A stretch of DNA of 64,000 nt from Massilibacteroides sp. (GTDB lineage: Bacteria > Bacteroidota > Bacteroidia > Bacteroidales > Tannerellaceae). Below are positions 10,086 to 20,654 of this stretch, piece after piece. Under the pieces are notes generated by a model. That model saw nothing but the letters and a program-made list of their open reading frames with translations. It had not been told where the DNA came from and did no database searches. The stretch spans positions 81,319 to 145,318 of the forward strand of contig JAQVZS010000001.1 of the NCBI GenBank assembly GCA_028708075.1. Reading direction: 5' to 3'. Each line of letters opens with the position of its first letter. The first letter of the stretch is position 1. Made by a program: the position numbers and the translations under genes.

Positions 10086-12632
10086 ATGTTGAATAAGATT
10101 GTAGGTGTTTTGCTTTTGGTTTGTATCTGTCCGGTGCTTGCTTTTTCGCAAAATACGCGGATAAAGGGAATAGTCACCGATTCGATTACGGGAGAGAAGT
10201 TACCGTATGTGTCGGTTTTATTAGGGGGTACAACTATTGGTACTACGACAAATGACAATGGAGAGTTTAGTTTGAACACATCTTCAAAAGGGATTACGCT
10301 GCAATTTTATTATCTTGGCTATGCGGAGAAGCGTACGAAGATTATTCCTGGCAAAAACTATAATTTAGAGATAAAGTTGGCTCCGTCTTCCTTTACGTTG
10401 GCCGAAGTGGAGGTAAAGCCAAAAAAAGAAAAATATCGAAAAAAGGACAATCCGGCTGTACTGTTTGTGCGGAAAGCAATTGAGGCCCGGGAGAGTTCTG
10501 ATCCGAAAAATCATGATTTTTTTTCGTACAAAAGATATGAGAATGTTGTATTAGCGTTGAACCAATTTGAAGCAAAGTCGCAAAGAAAAGGTTCTAAATT
10601 CGGTTTTTTATCTGAATTTGTAGATACAGTAGCTGTTAATCATACTATCCTTCCCTTGTCGGAAAAGGAGAAATTGGAAACGGTTTATTTCCGGAAAGAG
10701 CCAAAATCGGAGAAAAGAGTGATAAAAGGAATGAAGGCGAATGGTGTCGACGAGATGTTTACCCAGGATGGAATGCAGCAAATTCTGGATGAAGTCTTTC
10801 GTGAAGTGGATATTTTTCAGAACGATATCCCTCTTTTTCTGAATCGATTCGTCAGTCCGCTATCTTCTATCGGTCCGAATTTTTATAAGTATTATTTGTT
10901 GGATACGGTCGAAATCAATAGTCACCCCTGTGTGGATTTGGGTTTTGTTCCTTTCAATTCGGAATCGTTCGGTTTTACAGGACATTTGTATATTACACTT
11001 GATTCAACCTACTTTGTTCAACGAGTGATGCTGAACGTGCCCAAAGATATTAACCTTAATTTTGTGAATCATATGCGTATCGAACAGACATTCGAACGAA
11101 TGACAGACGGTACCCGGTTGATCACGAAGGATGATATCCAAGCTGTGTTGAATTTAACTTCCGGGGAAAAAGGAATTTTCGCGCGGCGTTTGAACAGTTA
11201 TTCGGATTATTCATTTGCAGGGCCGGAAGATTTGAGTGTATTCGATTTTTTGGGTCCTGTGATTACAGAAAAAGACGCCGCTGTTCAAAAAGATGACTTT
11301 TGGATGGACGTTCGTCCGTCCGAACTACAGGGGAAAGGAACAAATCGTGTCGCCCTATTGATGCGGCGGCTTCGGGAGATTCCGGTCTTTTATGTGACGG
11401 AAAAGATCCTTTCGGTTTTGGTCGCTGGTTACATTCCAACACATGTGGATCCGAAAAAAAGTAAATTCGAAATAGGGCCCATGAATACGATGATCAGCGG
11501 TAATGCGATTGAAGGAACCCGTTTCCGTTTGGGTGGGACGACGATGACGTCATTAAATAAACGTTTTTTTCTGGACGGTTATGCCGCTTATGGGACAAGG
11601 GATAAAGAATTAAAGTACGATTTGATCGCGGAATATTCGTTTATCGATAAGACAGAGTTCAGAAAAGAATTTCCGGTACATTCACTTCGCTTCGAATATA
11701 ATTATGATATCAACCAGTTGGGACAGCATTATCTCTACACCAATAAGGATAATATTTTCTTAGCTCTGAAACGTCAGAAAGATGATCGAGCGACATATCT
11801 CCGTAATGCGGAACTGACGTATACTCGTGAGTATTATAATAACTTATCGTATGGAGTTGTCCTACGTCATCAGAAAGAATATAGCACGCCCTATGCCGAA
11901 TTTAATGAAATCGGATCAGATGGTTCGGTAGAACCTATGGCCGATTATAGGATGAGTGAAGTGGAGCTTCGTTTCCGGTATGCACCGAACGAAAAGTTCT
12001 ATCAAACCCGGAATTACCGCTATCCGATTACTTTTGACGCTCCGGTTTTTAGCTTTTCGCATATATTTGCCGGGAAAGATGTTTTAGGTTCCGCCTATAC
12101 GTATAACCGGACGGATATCGCCATTCAAAAACGCTTTTGGTTTTCGGCTTTCGGATACTTGGATATTATCGGCAAGGCCGGGAAAGTATGGAATAAGGTT
12201 CCTTATCCGTTACTCATTTTGCCCAACGCCAATTTATCGTATACCATTCAGCCGGAGTCGTATACGAATATGAATGCGATCGAATTCATCAATGATGAAT
12301 ACATTTCGTGGGATGTGACCTATTATATGAATGGTTTTATGTTAAACCGGATCCCACTACTGAAGAAGATGAAATTACGTGAAGTTTTTTCATTCCGGGG
12401 GTTGTACGGTAATTTGACGGATAAAAACAATCCGTGGGAAAAACCGGAAGGATTGTTTGCTTTCCCGGAACGCTCGTATGTCATGGGGCGTGATCCTTAT
12501 TTGGAAGCCGGAATAGGTGTAGAGAACATTCTTAAATTTTTCCGACTAGATTATGTTTGGCGTATGACGTATTTGGATCATCCTGGTATAGATAGGCAAG
12601 GTGTCCGTTTCAGTTTTGAATTCAAATTTTAA
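10086..12632 (+). CDS. DUF5686 / carboxypeptidase-regulatory-like domain protein, outer membrane
   Basis: Signal peptide, CarboxypepD_reg-like module (IKGIVTDSITGEKLPYVSVLLGGTTIGTTTNDNGEF), long beta-rich C-terminus ending in F. Confidence 0.82.
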   Translation: MLNKIVGVLLLVCICPVLAFSQNTRIKGIVTDSITGEKLPYVSVLLGGTTIGTTTNDNGEFSLNTSSKGITLQFYYLGYAEKRTKIIPGKNYNLEIKLAPSSFTLAEVEVKPKKEKYRKKDNPAVLFVRKAIEARESSDPKNHDFFSYKRYENVVLALNQFEAKSQRKGSKFGFLSEFVDTVAVNHTILPLSEKEKLETVYFRKEPKSEKRVIKGMKANGVDEMFTQDGMQQILDEVFREVDIFQNDIPLFLNRFVSPLSSIGPNFYKYYLLDTVEINSHPCVDLGFVPFNSESFGFTGHLYITLDSTYFVQRVMLNVPKDINLNFVNHMRIEQTFERMTDGTRLITKDDIQAVLNLTSGEKGIFARRLNSYSDYSFAGPEDLSVFDFLGPVITEKDAAVQKDDFWMDVRPSELQGKGTNRVALLMRRLREIPVFYVTEKILSVLVAGYIPTHVDPKKSKFEIGPMNTMISGNAIEGTRFRLGGTTMTSLNKRFFLDGYAAYGTRDKELKYDLIAEYSFIDKTEFRKEFPVHSLRFEYNYDINQLGQHYLYTNKDNIFLALKRQKDDRATYLRNAELTYTREYYNNLSYGVVLRHQKEYSTPYAEFNEIGSDGSVEPMADYRMSEVELRFRYAPNEKFYQTRNYRYPITFDAPVFSFSHIFAGKDVLGSAYTYNRTDIAIQKRFWFSAFGYLDIIGKAGKVWNKVPYPLLILPNANLSYTIQPESYTNMNAIEFINDEYISWDVTYYMNGFMLNRIPLLKKMKLREVFSFRGLYGNLTDKNNPWEKPEGLFAFPERSYVMGRDPYLEAGIGVENILKFFRLDYVWRMTYLDHPGIDRQGVRFSFEFKF

Positions 12633-12662
12633 ATCTTCTATTTATCATCGTCTTGTTTTTTC

Positions 12663-12692
12663 TTTGATTCATGTTTGAAATACTTATATTTG
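12663..12692 (+). promoter_or_regulatory. Bacteroidota-type promoter of DPP-IV gene
   Basis: TTTG (12663-12666), 18 nt, TATATTTG (12685-12692), 25 nt before ATG 12718. Confidence 0.7.
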
Positions 12693-12717
12693 TTGAATAA
12701 AATTTAACACAAAAAAC

Positions 12718-14958
12718 ATGAAAATAAAAAAAGCAGGTATAGTTGTATCTTTTTTGTTTTTTATTGCGGCACAAGTGTCCGCTCAACATTCGGGAGGACT
12801 GGATCTTAAGCAAGTACTTTCCGGGAAGATGATCGAAACCAAAGGTTTCGGCAGAGTGAATTGGCTGAAAGATGGAGAATCATACAGCCGTATTGAGAAA
12901 AACAAGGAAACAGGCGAGATGGAACTGGTTTCCTATCGTGCGAAAGATAATGTCCGTCAGGTATTGATTCCTTCTTCGATGTTGAAAGATCCTTTTTCGG
13001 GGAAACAGGTGGGAATACGCAGTGTTTCGTGGAGCGATGATAACACAAAAGTGCTGATCTACACGAACACAAAGCGTGTATGGCGTTACGATACGCGAGG
13101 GGATTACTGGGTTCTTTCTCTTGTAACCGGACAATTGAGACAATTAGGCAAAGAAATGTCGGAAGCGTCGTTGATGTTTGCCAAATTTTCTCCAGATGCT
13201 TCTAAAGTGGCCTACGTTTCTGGAAATAATATCTATGTAGAGGATGTGGAAACAGGAAAGATCACGCCATTGACAACAGACGGGAACCTGACGGTTGTCA
13301 ATGGTACCTTTGACTGGGTGTATGAAGAAGAATTCGGTTGCCGAGATGGTTTCCGTTGGAGTCCGGACGGGACGTATATTGCTTATTGGCAGAGCGATAC
13401 GGAAGGTACAGGGGTGTTCGATATTATAAATAATGTGGATTCAATTTATCCTTCAATTGTGCATTTCCCTTATCCGAAAGCTGGTACCACCAATTCAGCA
13501 GTGAGAGTCGGCACAGTTCCGATAACCGGAGGTAAAACAATCTGGATTGCTATTCCGGGTGATCCGCGGAATCATTATATCCCCCGCATGGAGTTTATTC
13601 CGGATAGTCGGGAACTTTTTATACAACAAATGAATCGTGAACAAAACACGAACAAGGTCTGGATTGCTGAAGCAGGGGCTGAAATGCCGGCTCATCTCTT
13701 TACCGATTCGGATGCCGCATGGGTGGAAACGAACGATCATATTACCTGGTTGAAAGATAATCGTTATTTCACTTGGGAAAGCGAACGTAACGGTTGGAGG
13801 CATCTTTATCGTGTCAGTCGTGACGGTAAGGAATTCGTGCCGATAACACAAGGAGAGTTTGATTTTATCCGCCAGGTGGGGATTGATAAAGAAAAGGGGT
13901 TGGTTTATTTTACCGCTTCACCCGAAAATTATACACAACGTTATTTATATAGCGCCCGACTGTTTGGTAAAGGGGAAGTGAAAAGGTTGAGCTCCTCCAA
14001 TCAGGCAGGGCAACATAATTATGATATGTCGCCAACAGGTAAATGGGCGGTGCATACATTCAGCAATGCTGTTACGCCCTCTGTAATCGATATGGTTTCT
14101 TTTCCCGGACATTGTTCCGTTCGTGTGATTGAAGAAAACAAATTGGCTGCGGAGCAATATAAAACGTTAGGGCTTTCCCCGAAAGTTTTTTTGAAAGTTC
14201 GTTCGGGAGATCTTCTTTTGGACGCTTGGATGATTAAACCAAAGGATTTTGATGCGACAAAGAAATATCCGGTAATTGTCGAAGTCTATGGAGAGCCGGC
14301 AAGTGCTACCGTACAGGATGTATGGGGAGGAGGCGATCTTTGGAATCAATACATGGCGAATCTAGGCTATATTGTGGTAAGTATAGAAAACCGGGGAGCA
14401 AATACGCCGCGCGGACGTGAATGGCGTAAATGTATTTATGGTGAAGTAGGCACATTTGCCTCGGAAGATCAGGCGCAGGGCATTCAGGATTTGGCGCGGC
14501 AATATCCGTTCATCGACGCGTCCCGCGTGGGAATTACCGGATGGAGTGGAGGAGGTAGTCAGACGTTGAACTGTATGTTCCGTTATCCGGATGTATTTCA
14601 TACCGGAATAGCTATAGCCTTTGTTGCAGACCAGCGTTTGTATGACACGATTTATCAGGAGCGTTATATGAATACGCCACAAAATAATCCGGATGGTTAC
14701 CGGAAAGGTTCGCCGATTACCTATGCCGGAGGTCTAAAAGGGAATCTTCTCTTAATTCATGGGACAGGAGACGACAATGTTCATTATCAGAATTGTGAAA
14801 TGTTGGTTAACGAATTGATCCGGCAGGGTAAGTTGTTCAGTCAGATTTCTTATCCGATGCGTACCCATGGCATCTATGAACGGGAAGGGACTACATACCA
14901 TTTGCGGAAAAGTATGGCTGCTTATTGGATAAAGAATTTAAAGCCGGGCGGTAAATAA
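12718..14958 (+). CDS. S9 family peptidase, dipeptidyl peptidase IV
   Basis: 746 aa; DPPIV N-terminal propeller (DWVYEEEFG) and catalytic GWSGGGSQ, HGTGDDNVH, RTHGI. Confidence 0.92.
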   Translation: MKIKKAGIVVSFLFFIAAQVSAQHSGGLDLKQVLSGKMIETKGFGRVNWLKDGESYSRIEKNKETGEMELVSYRAKDNVRQVLIPSSMLKDPFSGKQVGIRSVSWSDDNTKVLIYTNTKRVWRYDTRGDYWVLSLVTGQLRQLGKEMSEASLMFAKFSPDASKVAYVSGNNIYVEDVETGKITPLTTDGNLTVVNGTFDWVYEEEFGCRDGFRWSPDGTYIAYWQSDTEGTGVFDIINNVDSIYPSIVHFPYPKAGTTNSAVRVGTVPITGGKTIWIAIPGDPRNHYIPRMEFIPDSRELFIQQMNREQNTNKVWIAEAGAEMPAHLFTDSDAAWVETNDHITWLKDNRYFTWESERNGWRHLYRVSRDGKEFVPITQGEFDFIRQVGIDKEKGLVYFTASPENYTQRYLYSARLFGKGEVKRLSSSNQAGQHNYDMSPTGKWAVHTFSNAVTPSVIDMVSFPGHCSVRVIEENKLAAEQYKTLGLSPKVFLKVRSGDLLLDAWMIKPKDFDATKKYPVIVEVYGEPASATVQDVWGGGDLWNQYMANLGYIVVSIENRGANTPRGREWRKCIYGEVGTFASEDQAQGIQDLARQYPFIDASRVGITGWSGGGSQTLNCMFRYPDVFHTGIAIAFVADQRLYDTIYQERYMNTPQNNPDGYRKGSPITYAGGLKGNLLLIHGTGDDNVHYQNCEMLVNELIRQGKLFSQISYPMRTHGIYEREGTTYHLRKSMAAYWIKNLKPGGK

Positions 14959-14965
14959 AGCGTTA

Positions 14966-15011
14966 AAAAACGAGAGAAAGCTGATAAGTTATACAGAGTT
15001 CTCTCGTTTTT
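14966..15011. terminator. Terminator after DPP-IV
   Basis: AAAAACGAGAGA ... TCTCTCGTTTTT inverted repeat. Confidence 0.7.
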
Positions 15012-15102
15012 ATATTAGAAGTAGAGGTGATGATTTGGCGCTGTGCGTATTTTAGCAATTGCCTTTTGCATCTCTTCAAATTATCGGGACACATGAATCA
15101 AA

Positions 15103-16329
15103 TTAAAAGCAGTATTTTGCTTTGATAAAAACTTCAGAGTTATCTCTATACATAAAAAAAGTTCCCTTGTTTGCATTAAACCAATCATATCCGCCTGAAA
15201 TGGCCAACTGGTCTGAAAGTTGGTAATCTGCATTAAATCGAATGAAGAACGCACCGTTATTCGCACAGTCAAAACGACCAAAAGCGGATAGTTTAAGCAA
15301 GTTCCGCATTAAATCTTTTTTAATGTTGACGGTCGCCATTCCGTAATTTCTATAATTACTTAATGTATTCTCGTAGTCGGAAATGGTATTATGATTATAC
15401 TGTAGCATAAGGGTCCAATCTTTACCTGGATACCAATCTACCCCTATTAAAGCAGTTGTTTGATTTTTTTTTATGGGTCGGTTTCCTGTCATGGGCGATG
15501 ATTGAAGTGCTTTAAAGTATTCAGCAGCCTCTCCTCTGATTATTATTTTTCCGAATGGTACAGAAAAATCTGCCCCAATCATATCCATTCGTGCATATTC
15601 GGCATCTGTCAGGAGCTGGTTCTTGTCATTCATCCCGAGTATGCACAATGCTGGCATTTTGTTGAAAGTCCTCAACGCTGATAAGGAGAAATCAAACCCA
15701 CTAAAATAGAACGAAGCCCGTAAGCCATATTCACTATTTGCTAAAGTTCGGTTAGGTCTCTTTTCATTCATAAGACACGACTTCTCATTTATTCTGATGG
15801 ACCATGGATTGATTGTGTCCGTTGGGAGAATGAAAAATTCAGGGATCGGTGAAAAAACACCTTCGATATGAAAATTTTGATTGCCGTATCCCAATCGTAA
15901 GGCTGTCACGGGAACGCGTATATCGTCATAATCCTGTGCCAGGAATTCGGTGTAATCCATAGGCGAAATTATGTCGGTTAGTTGTAAGCCATCTGCTATT
16001 CCCCAGGTGATAATTTGTTTCCCAAATTTCATGTCAAATCCATTTTGTTGATACCCAACGTATGCCTCCCGTAAAAAAAAACCGGTTTGATCCTTTAACA
16101 AAGGATTATAGATGACATTGAGAGATGCAAAAGCAGTAATACCATTTTTCCCCAGATTACCTTCTAAGCGGACTCTTGTTCGGCTGGACATATATTTACC
16201 ATCTAATTGCGTTCTGGCTGCGTGATAGGTATCCACAAATCCTTTGCCGTTAAACGTTAAATTTTCATCTGTTTCCTGGCCGAATGCGGCATAAGTGAAG
16301 AATATCATCAATACTATTAGATATTTCAT
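15103..16329 (-). CDS. Outer membrane beta-barrel (porin-like, DUF1302-type organisation)
   Basis: Signal peptide, FGKQIITWGIADGLQLTDIISPMDYTEF motif, alternating beta strands, C-terminal aromatic (AKYCF). Confidence 0.65.
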   Translation of the reverse strand: MKYLIVLMIFFTYAAFGQETDENLTFNGKGFVDTYHAARTQLDGKYMSSRTRVRLEGNLGKNGITAFASLNVIYNPLLKDQTGFFLREAYVGYQQNGFDMKFGKQIITWGIADGLQLTDIISPMDYTEFLAQDYDDIRVPVTALRLGYGNQNFHIEGVFSPIPEFFILPTDTINPWSIRINEKSCLMNEKRPNRTLANSEYGLRASFYFSGFDFSLSALRTFNKMPALCILGMNDKNQLLTDAEYARMDMIGADFSVPFGKIIIRGEAAEYFKALQSSPMTGNRPIKKNQTTALIGVDWYPGKDWTLMLQYNHNTISDYENTLSNYRNYGMATVNIKKDLMRNLLKLSAFGRFDCANNGAFFIRFNADYQLSDQLAISGGYDWFNANKGTFFMYRDNSEVFIKAKYCF

Positions 16330-16399
16330 ATAATTCTATTTTGGAGTTCAATGAATGCATCGCAAAATTTGATAAAGCTGTGTAAAAACATTTTCGTTA

Positions 16400-17182
16400 T
16401 TATAATCCTTTTTCTAACCGTGTAACAGTGAATATGGCTTTGTCAATCTTTTCATTGTACTTATAGTTTTTAAGTATGATAACAGTTTGATGACCGGATT
16501 GAACATTTTTCATAAGCATGTGATTAATTGTCCAAATATCATCAATTTTGCGAATGTCGCTATTGGTCAGCAGACGATGGAGTTTATTTAGTTTATCGTA
16601 ATACTCTATTTTCTCCGCAATAAGACAGTCTTGACGAATCCAAGCAATCTTTTTACTGTAGATTTCTCCTGACGTTTTAGGAATGGACTCCAGTACCCAG
16701 CATTTATGTCCGTTGAAGTTTTCTTCTCTAAGAAGGTTGTGCGAATCTTCATCCACATTTCTATCACCCATGTCATCGTAGGTAAAGTCTGTACCCATAA
16801 AATAGTCTGTTTTTGAAGAAGAACCGCTAATTCGGCGAGTCTTCTTCATGGCGGGTAGATAGAGCCATTTATCATCATCCTTTCCAATCTGGTCGTATTC
16901 CCAAGTTAGAAATCCAGTTCCTTTTACATCACCGGGATAAAGGAAAAACATAATCTTTTTATGATCTTTCATGTTCGTGCCGAAATCTTGTGCATAAGAC
17001 TTCAATTGTCGTTCCCGTTTGCTTCCGTTTTTATTAATCAACGTCAGTGTCATTTCACTATAACGAGTGTCACCATCGGGACGGTTGTCAACTTTTACCG
17101 CAATATCTCTACCAGATAATGATTGTGCATTCAATTCACTTGAAGCAAAAAATAGTGCAACTATTAAAACTAAATTTTTCAT
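16400..17182 (-). CDS. Outer membrane lipoprotein-sorting protein (LolA-like fold)
   Basis: Signal peptide; R..S..MTL.L.NKNGS...R and [33 protein letters not shown] typical of the LolA-like family. Confidence 0.8.
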   Translation of the reverse strand: MKNLVLIVALFFASSELNAQSLSGRDIAVKVDNRPDGDTRYSEMTLTLINKNGSKRERQLKSYAQDFGTNMKDHKKIMFFLYPGDVKGTGFLTWEYDQIGKDDDKWLYLPAMKKTRRISGSSSKTDYFMGTDFTYDDMGDRNVDEDSHNLLREENFNGHKCWVLESIPKTSGEIYSKKIAWIRQDCLIAEKIEYYDKLNKLHRLLTNSDIRKIDDIWTINHMLMKNVQSGHQTVIILKNYKYNEKIDKAIFTVTRLEKGL

Positions 17183-17196
17183 TTTACTTTATTTTG

Positions 17197-19545
17197 TTAT
17201 TTGTTTTCTTTTCCAAAGACATGTAAGTACTTAAATAAAACAGGAGTTATAAAAAGATCGGCAGCTAGCGCAGTCAGCATTCCTACTACAGCCAATAATC
17301 CGAAGTTTCGGAACTGAATAGCAGAACATGATATAAATCCTGAGAAAACTGCTGAAATAATTACAGTTGACATTACGATTGAGTAGCCTACAACATTAAA
17401 TGTCTTTTGAATAGCATGTGTGTAGTTCCTTTCTTTATCAAATTCTAGATGACCATGATTGATAAAGTGAATCGTATCGTCCACAGCAATACCAAGAACC
17501 ATTGGAATAATACAAGCAGTCATCATATCCAACGGATAGTTGAGCCATCCCATTAAGCCGCCGACAAAGAGAGCTGGTGCCAAGTTAGGAATCATCCCTA
17601 TTAGCCCTAATTTCCAATTCTCAAAGACTATCATTAATAAAATGCCTATGACTATAACAGATAGTAACATGGACCACATTTGCCCTTTTTCTATATATTG
17701 TTGCATGACTGTAAATTGAGGTAAGTTACCGACAGCAGAGACTTGTGAGCCCGGAAATAATTGCTGAGCTTTTTCTTGAATATCTTTCATTTCATATTCT
17801 GCTTCATTCGAGTTGAAACTATTTAATTCAATCTGAAGTCGCAATCGCTGATAATCATAATCCATCCAATACTCGCTTTCTGATCCTCCAGCATTTTCGT
17901 AGAGTAAGAGTAATTGCGCAACCATATTGGGGCTTTCTGGGATACTGTAAAAAGCTTCATTGTTGCCATTAAGCGTACAGTTCATATCTTTTATGATATC
18001 AAGTACTGAATTATGGCGTTTGGTGAGTTTATAGCCTTCAGAAATATGTTCCAATTGATCTAGCTTTTTTAGATTCTCCGGTTTTTTTGCATCATTATTA
18101 TGAGGCAACACGATCATAATATCATAGGAATACATAGAGCCCAATTCTGTCCGGCATAATTCAAGAAAATCTCGTACATATTTAACCTTGTCTCCCATAG
18201 TGCGTTCAACATCGAAAGCAGGTTCGATTCGATACAAACCTATGCTACTAAGTACTGTTAAGATAATGGTTATAATGGTAACCGCTTTGTGCTTTTTTAA
18301 CACCCAGAGCCCTAAACGACTAAACATGTTGCCAACTTTGCTTTCAAAGGTGTCGTGATACTCTTTTTTTAGTTTTTTGTTTTTTCCGAATGAGAAAATA
18401 ATGGGAGTAATTATTATGCTCGACAAGAGTACGCAAAGAATACTTATAGCGGCATTGATCCCCATAGCTTTCATCGGAACAATATTCATTGTTAGGAAAG
18501 TCATCATAGCTGCTAATGTGGTCAGGCCTGAGAAAAAAATAGGCCATCCTGTTTCAGCTATAGATTCAATAACGGCCTGTCTTCTGTTTCCTGTTAGGAC
18601 TAACCGAGAGCGGAACGAGTTATAGAGGTGAATATTATAGGCTACAGATACAGCAAAAGAGAGTAGGATAATTACCATTGATGTAGATTGGTCGAGATAT
18701 AATCCTAGCCATCCTATGATCCCAAAAGCGATAAGAATGCTGCTGATTGAAGTAAAAATAGGAGTTACAACTCCACGAAATGAGCGTGTCATAACCAGCA
18801 TAATAACTAAACAAGCAATGATTGCAATAATCATCATTTGTTTCATCGCACTATTTATGTATTCCGATTTCGAATTGCTCATATAAGGCATCCCTGCTGC
18901 TTTTAGATTAAGCGAAGCATATTTCTCCTTTTCGATGATGTGCTTTGTTTCTTTACCGGTTAGTATTTCAGGAGCGATAGAGCTTTCTGCCTGCCAAATA
19001 CTGTCTTCAGGGAACGGACGAAGTTTTAGCATAATCCAGGACATGGTTCCATCTTTGGAAATGAGTTTTTTGGCCACATAAGGCTTACTGTATGCTTTTT
19101 CTTTAATAGCATTTAAACCCTCATTATCTGTTGGGATTGTTTCCGGGACAATTTGTTCGAGCGACATGCCGTCTTCGGTTCCAACCATAAATTCCAGATC
19201 TGTTAAAGATGTAATTTTTTCCGAATACGAAATACTGTCCTTTAATTCGTTGCTAAGCTCTCGAATAAGTTCCAAATTTTTTTTTGTGAATAGTCCATTA
19301 CTGTCTTGCGCTAAAACAGCAACGTAATAATCATTCCCAAAAATTGATTTGAACTCATCTGTTTTCTGCAACATAGGGTCTCCCGAAACAAAATAGGAAT
19401 CCCAAGATGTCTGGAAATAAATTTTTTTTGTGCCTATAAATGCAGTAGCCAATAGCGCTGCAAATGCAATAAGGAAGGTAATGCGATGATATACAATTTT
19501 AGCTGCAATCACCTTAAACCAATTGTTGATTCTTTCAATTTTCAT
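17197..19545 (-). CDS. MMPL/RND-family transporter
   Basis: 782 aa; two TM-bundle repeats, GIAVDDTIHFINHGH and NLAPALFVGGLMGWL motifs. Confidence 0.88.
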   Translation of the reverse strand: MKIERINNWFKVIAAKIVYHRITFLIAFAALLATAFIGTKKIYFQTSWDSYFVSGDPMLQKTDEFKSIFGNDYYVAVLAQDSNGLFTKKNLELIRELSNELKDSISYSEKITSLTDLEFMVGTEDGMSLEQIVPETIPTDNEGLNAIKEKAYSKPYVAKKLISKDGTMSWIMLKLRPFPEDSIWQAESSIAPEILTGKETKHIIEKEKYASLNLKAAGMPYMSNSKSEYINSAMKQMMIIAIIACLVIMLVMTRSFRGVVTPIFTSISSILIAFGIIGWLGLYLDQSTSMVIILLSFAVSVAYNIHLYNSFRSRLVLTGNRRQAVIESIAETGWPIFFSGLTTLAAMMTFLTMNIVPMKAMGINAAISILCVLLSSIIITPIIFSFGKNKKLKKEYHDTFESKVGNMFSRLGLWVLKKHKAVTIITIILTVLSSIGLYRIEPAFDVERTMGDKVKYVRDFLELCRTELGSMYSYDIMIVLPHNNDAKKPENLKKLDQLEHISEGYKLTKRHNSVLDIIKDMNCTLNGNNEAFYSIPESPNMVAQLLLLYENAGGSESEYWMDYDYQRLRLQIELNSFNSNEAEYEMKDIQEKAQQLFPGSQVSAVGNLPQFTVMQQYIEKGQMWSMLLSVIVIGILLMIVFENWKLGLIGMIPNLAPALFVGGLMGWLNYPLDMMTACIIPMVLGIAVDDTIHFINHGHLEFDKERNYTHAIQKTFNVVGYSIVMSTVIISAVFSGFISCSAIQFRNFGLLAVVGMLTALAADLFITPVLFKYLHVFGKENK

Positions 19546-19652
19546 TTGTGCATTATTTATATTTATTTTAATCTGTCAGGAATAACTCATCGTTATTTTC
19601 TTTTCTACCATTCAAAAACGAACAGTGTTCCATGTTGTTCAAAAAAAAGAGC

Positions 19653-20264
19653 TTATATTCCTATAAGCTCTTTCCATCCTTTCGTCTCAAAGACGATGTA
19701 TTCTTGTATTACTTTTTTCATTTCCTCTTCCCCAATATCATGCATGACAAGTTCTCTTAATAATGAAAATTGCCATACCGTATGGATATGTATTAAGAAA
19801 TCAGAAAAGTTAGTATTGATTTCCGGGTGCCTCTTCTTATTTTCAATGAACCAAGCTTTAATAATTAGAGTTGCTTGATCTGTAAAAGTTTCACTGAAAT
19901 TTTCTAATGAAGAACCTTGTGCTTTGAAGAAAAGAATATCTAGTAGTTCTTTGTTCCCGTTGATAAAAGAGAATAGTTCATTGGACATGTTTTGAATATT
20001 CTCTTCTTTATTTTTGTACAGGACTTCAAGCCCATTCTCGCCATGATGCTTTAATAGCATTTTTTCCAAAATGTTGGTAACCGGTTTAACAACACAATGA
20101 AATAGTTCATCTTTATTGTGGAAATAGTTATAGATGTTTCCGACACCAATATTTACTTCTTTGGCAATATCACGCATGGAAGCCTTGATGAATCCCTTTT
20201 GCTTAAACTGCTTACGGGCAACATCTATGATCCTTTCTTTTATGTCGTCTTTAAGAATTTGCAT
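19653..20264 (-). CDS. TetR/AcrR family transcriptional regulator
   Basis: IIDVARKQFKQKGFIKASMRDIAKEVNIGVGNIYNYFHNKDELF HTH. ATG at 20264 (MQILKDD) preferred over ORF-track start 20330. Confidence 0.85.
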   Translation of the reverse strand: MQILKDDIKERIIDVARKQFKQKGFIKASMRDIAKEVNIGVGNIYNYFHNKDELFHCVVKPVTNILEKMLLKHHGENGLEVLYKNKEENIQNMSNELFSFINGNKELLDILFFKAQGSSLENFSETFTDQATLIIKAWFIENKKRHPEINTNFSDFLIHIHTVWQFSLLRELVMHDIGEEEMKKVIQEYIVFETKGWKELIGI

Positions 20265-20315
20265 AAGATCATTCTTCCAATTCTGTATTTTTAATAATGA
20301 ACGTCGTTTATTAAT

Positions 20316-20331
20316 GTTGCAATAATACAAC
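20316..20331. promoter_or_regulatory. Imperfect palindrome overlapping the tetR -7 box (putative operator)
   Basis: GTTGCAATAATACAAC; minus strand carries TATTATTG (close to TAnnTTTG) at 20320-20327. Confidence 0.45.
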
Positions 20332-20599
20332 TTAATATTTATTTAATGACTAAATTCAATAAAATTAACTATACCTAATTCTATATATCTGCCGTTGTTG
20401 CCTATATTTAGTAGTTATTTTTCAGCGTAAATCCTAAAAATAATTGTCTTTTTTTGGCAGACATCAAATGCCGAAAAACAAAAGACATACATGCTTCCCT
20501 GATAGAATATAGAAGAAACCGAGGAAGAAAGTAGGACGATAAAACAGAAAGAATGAGGCGATAAGTATTTTTCCCCCTTGAAAAGTTTTATGATTGTAT

Positions 20600-20633
20600 A
20601 AAAAAGGAAGGCTTTTAGATTGTGCCTTCCTTC
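20600..20633 (-). terminator. Terminator of C1 peptidase gene
   Basis: AAGGAAGGC ... GCCTTCCTT stem with A-run on + (T-run on - strand). Confidence 0.7.
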
Positions 20634-20654
20634 TCTCTCTATATATAGCTGATA

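Noticed and set aside
20447-20487. Imperfect stem TGTCTTTT..GGCA / TGCC..AAAAGACA
   Set aside because: Weak, bulged and not placed clearly relative to either flanking gene.
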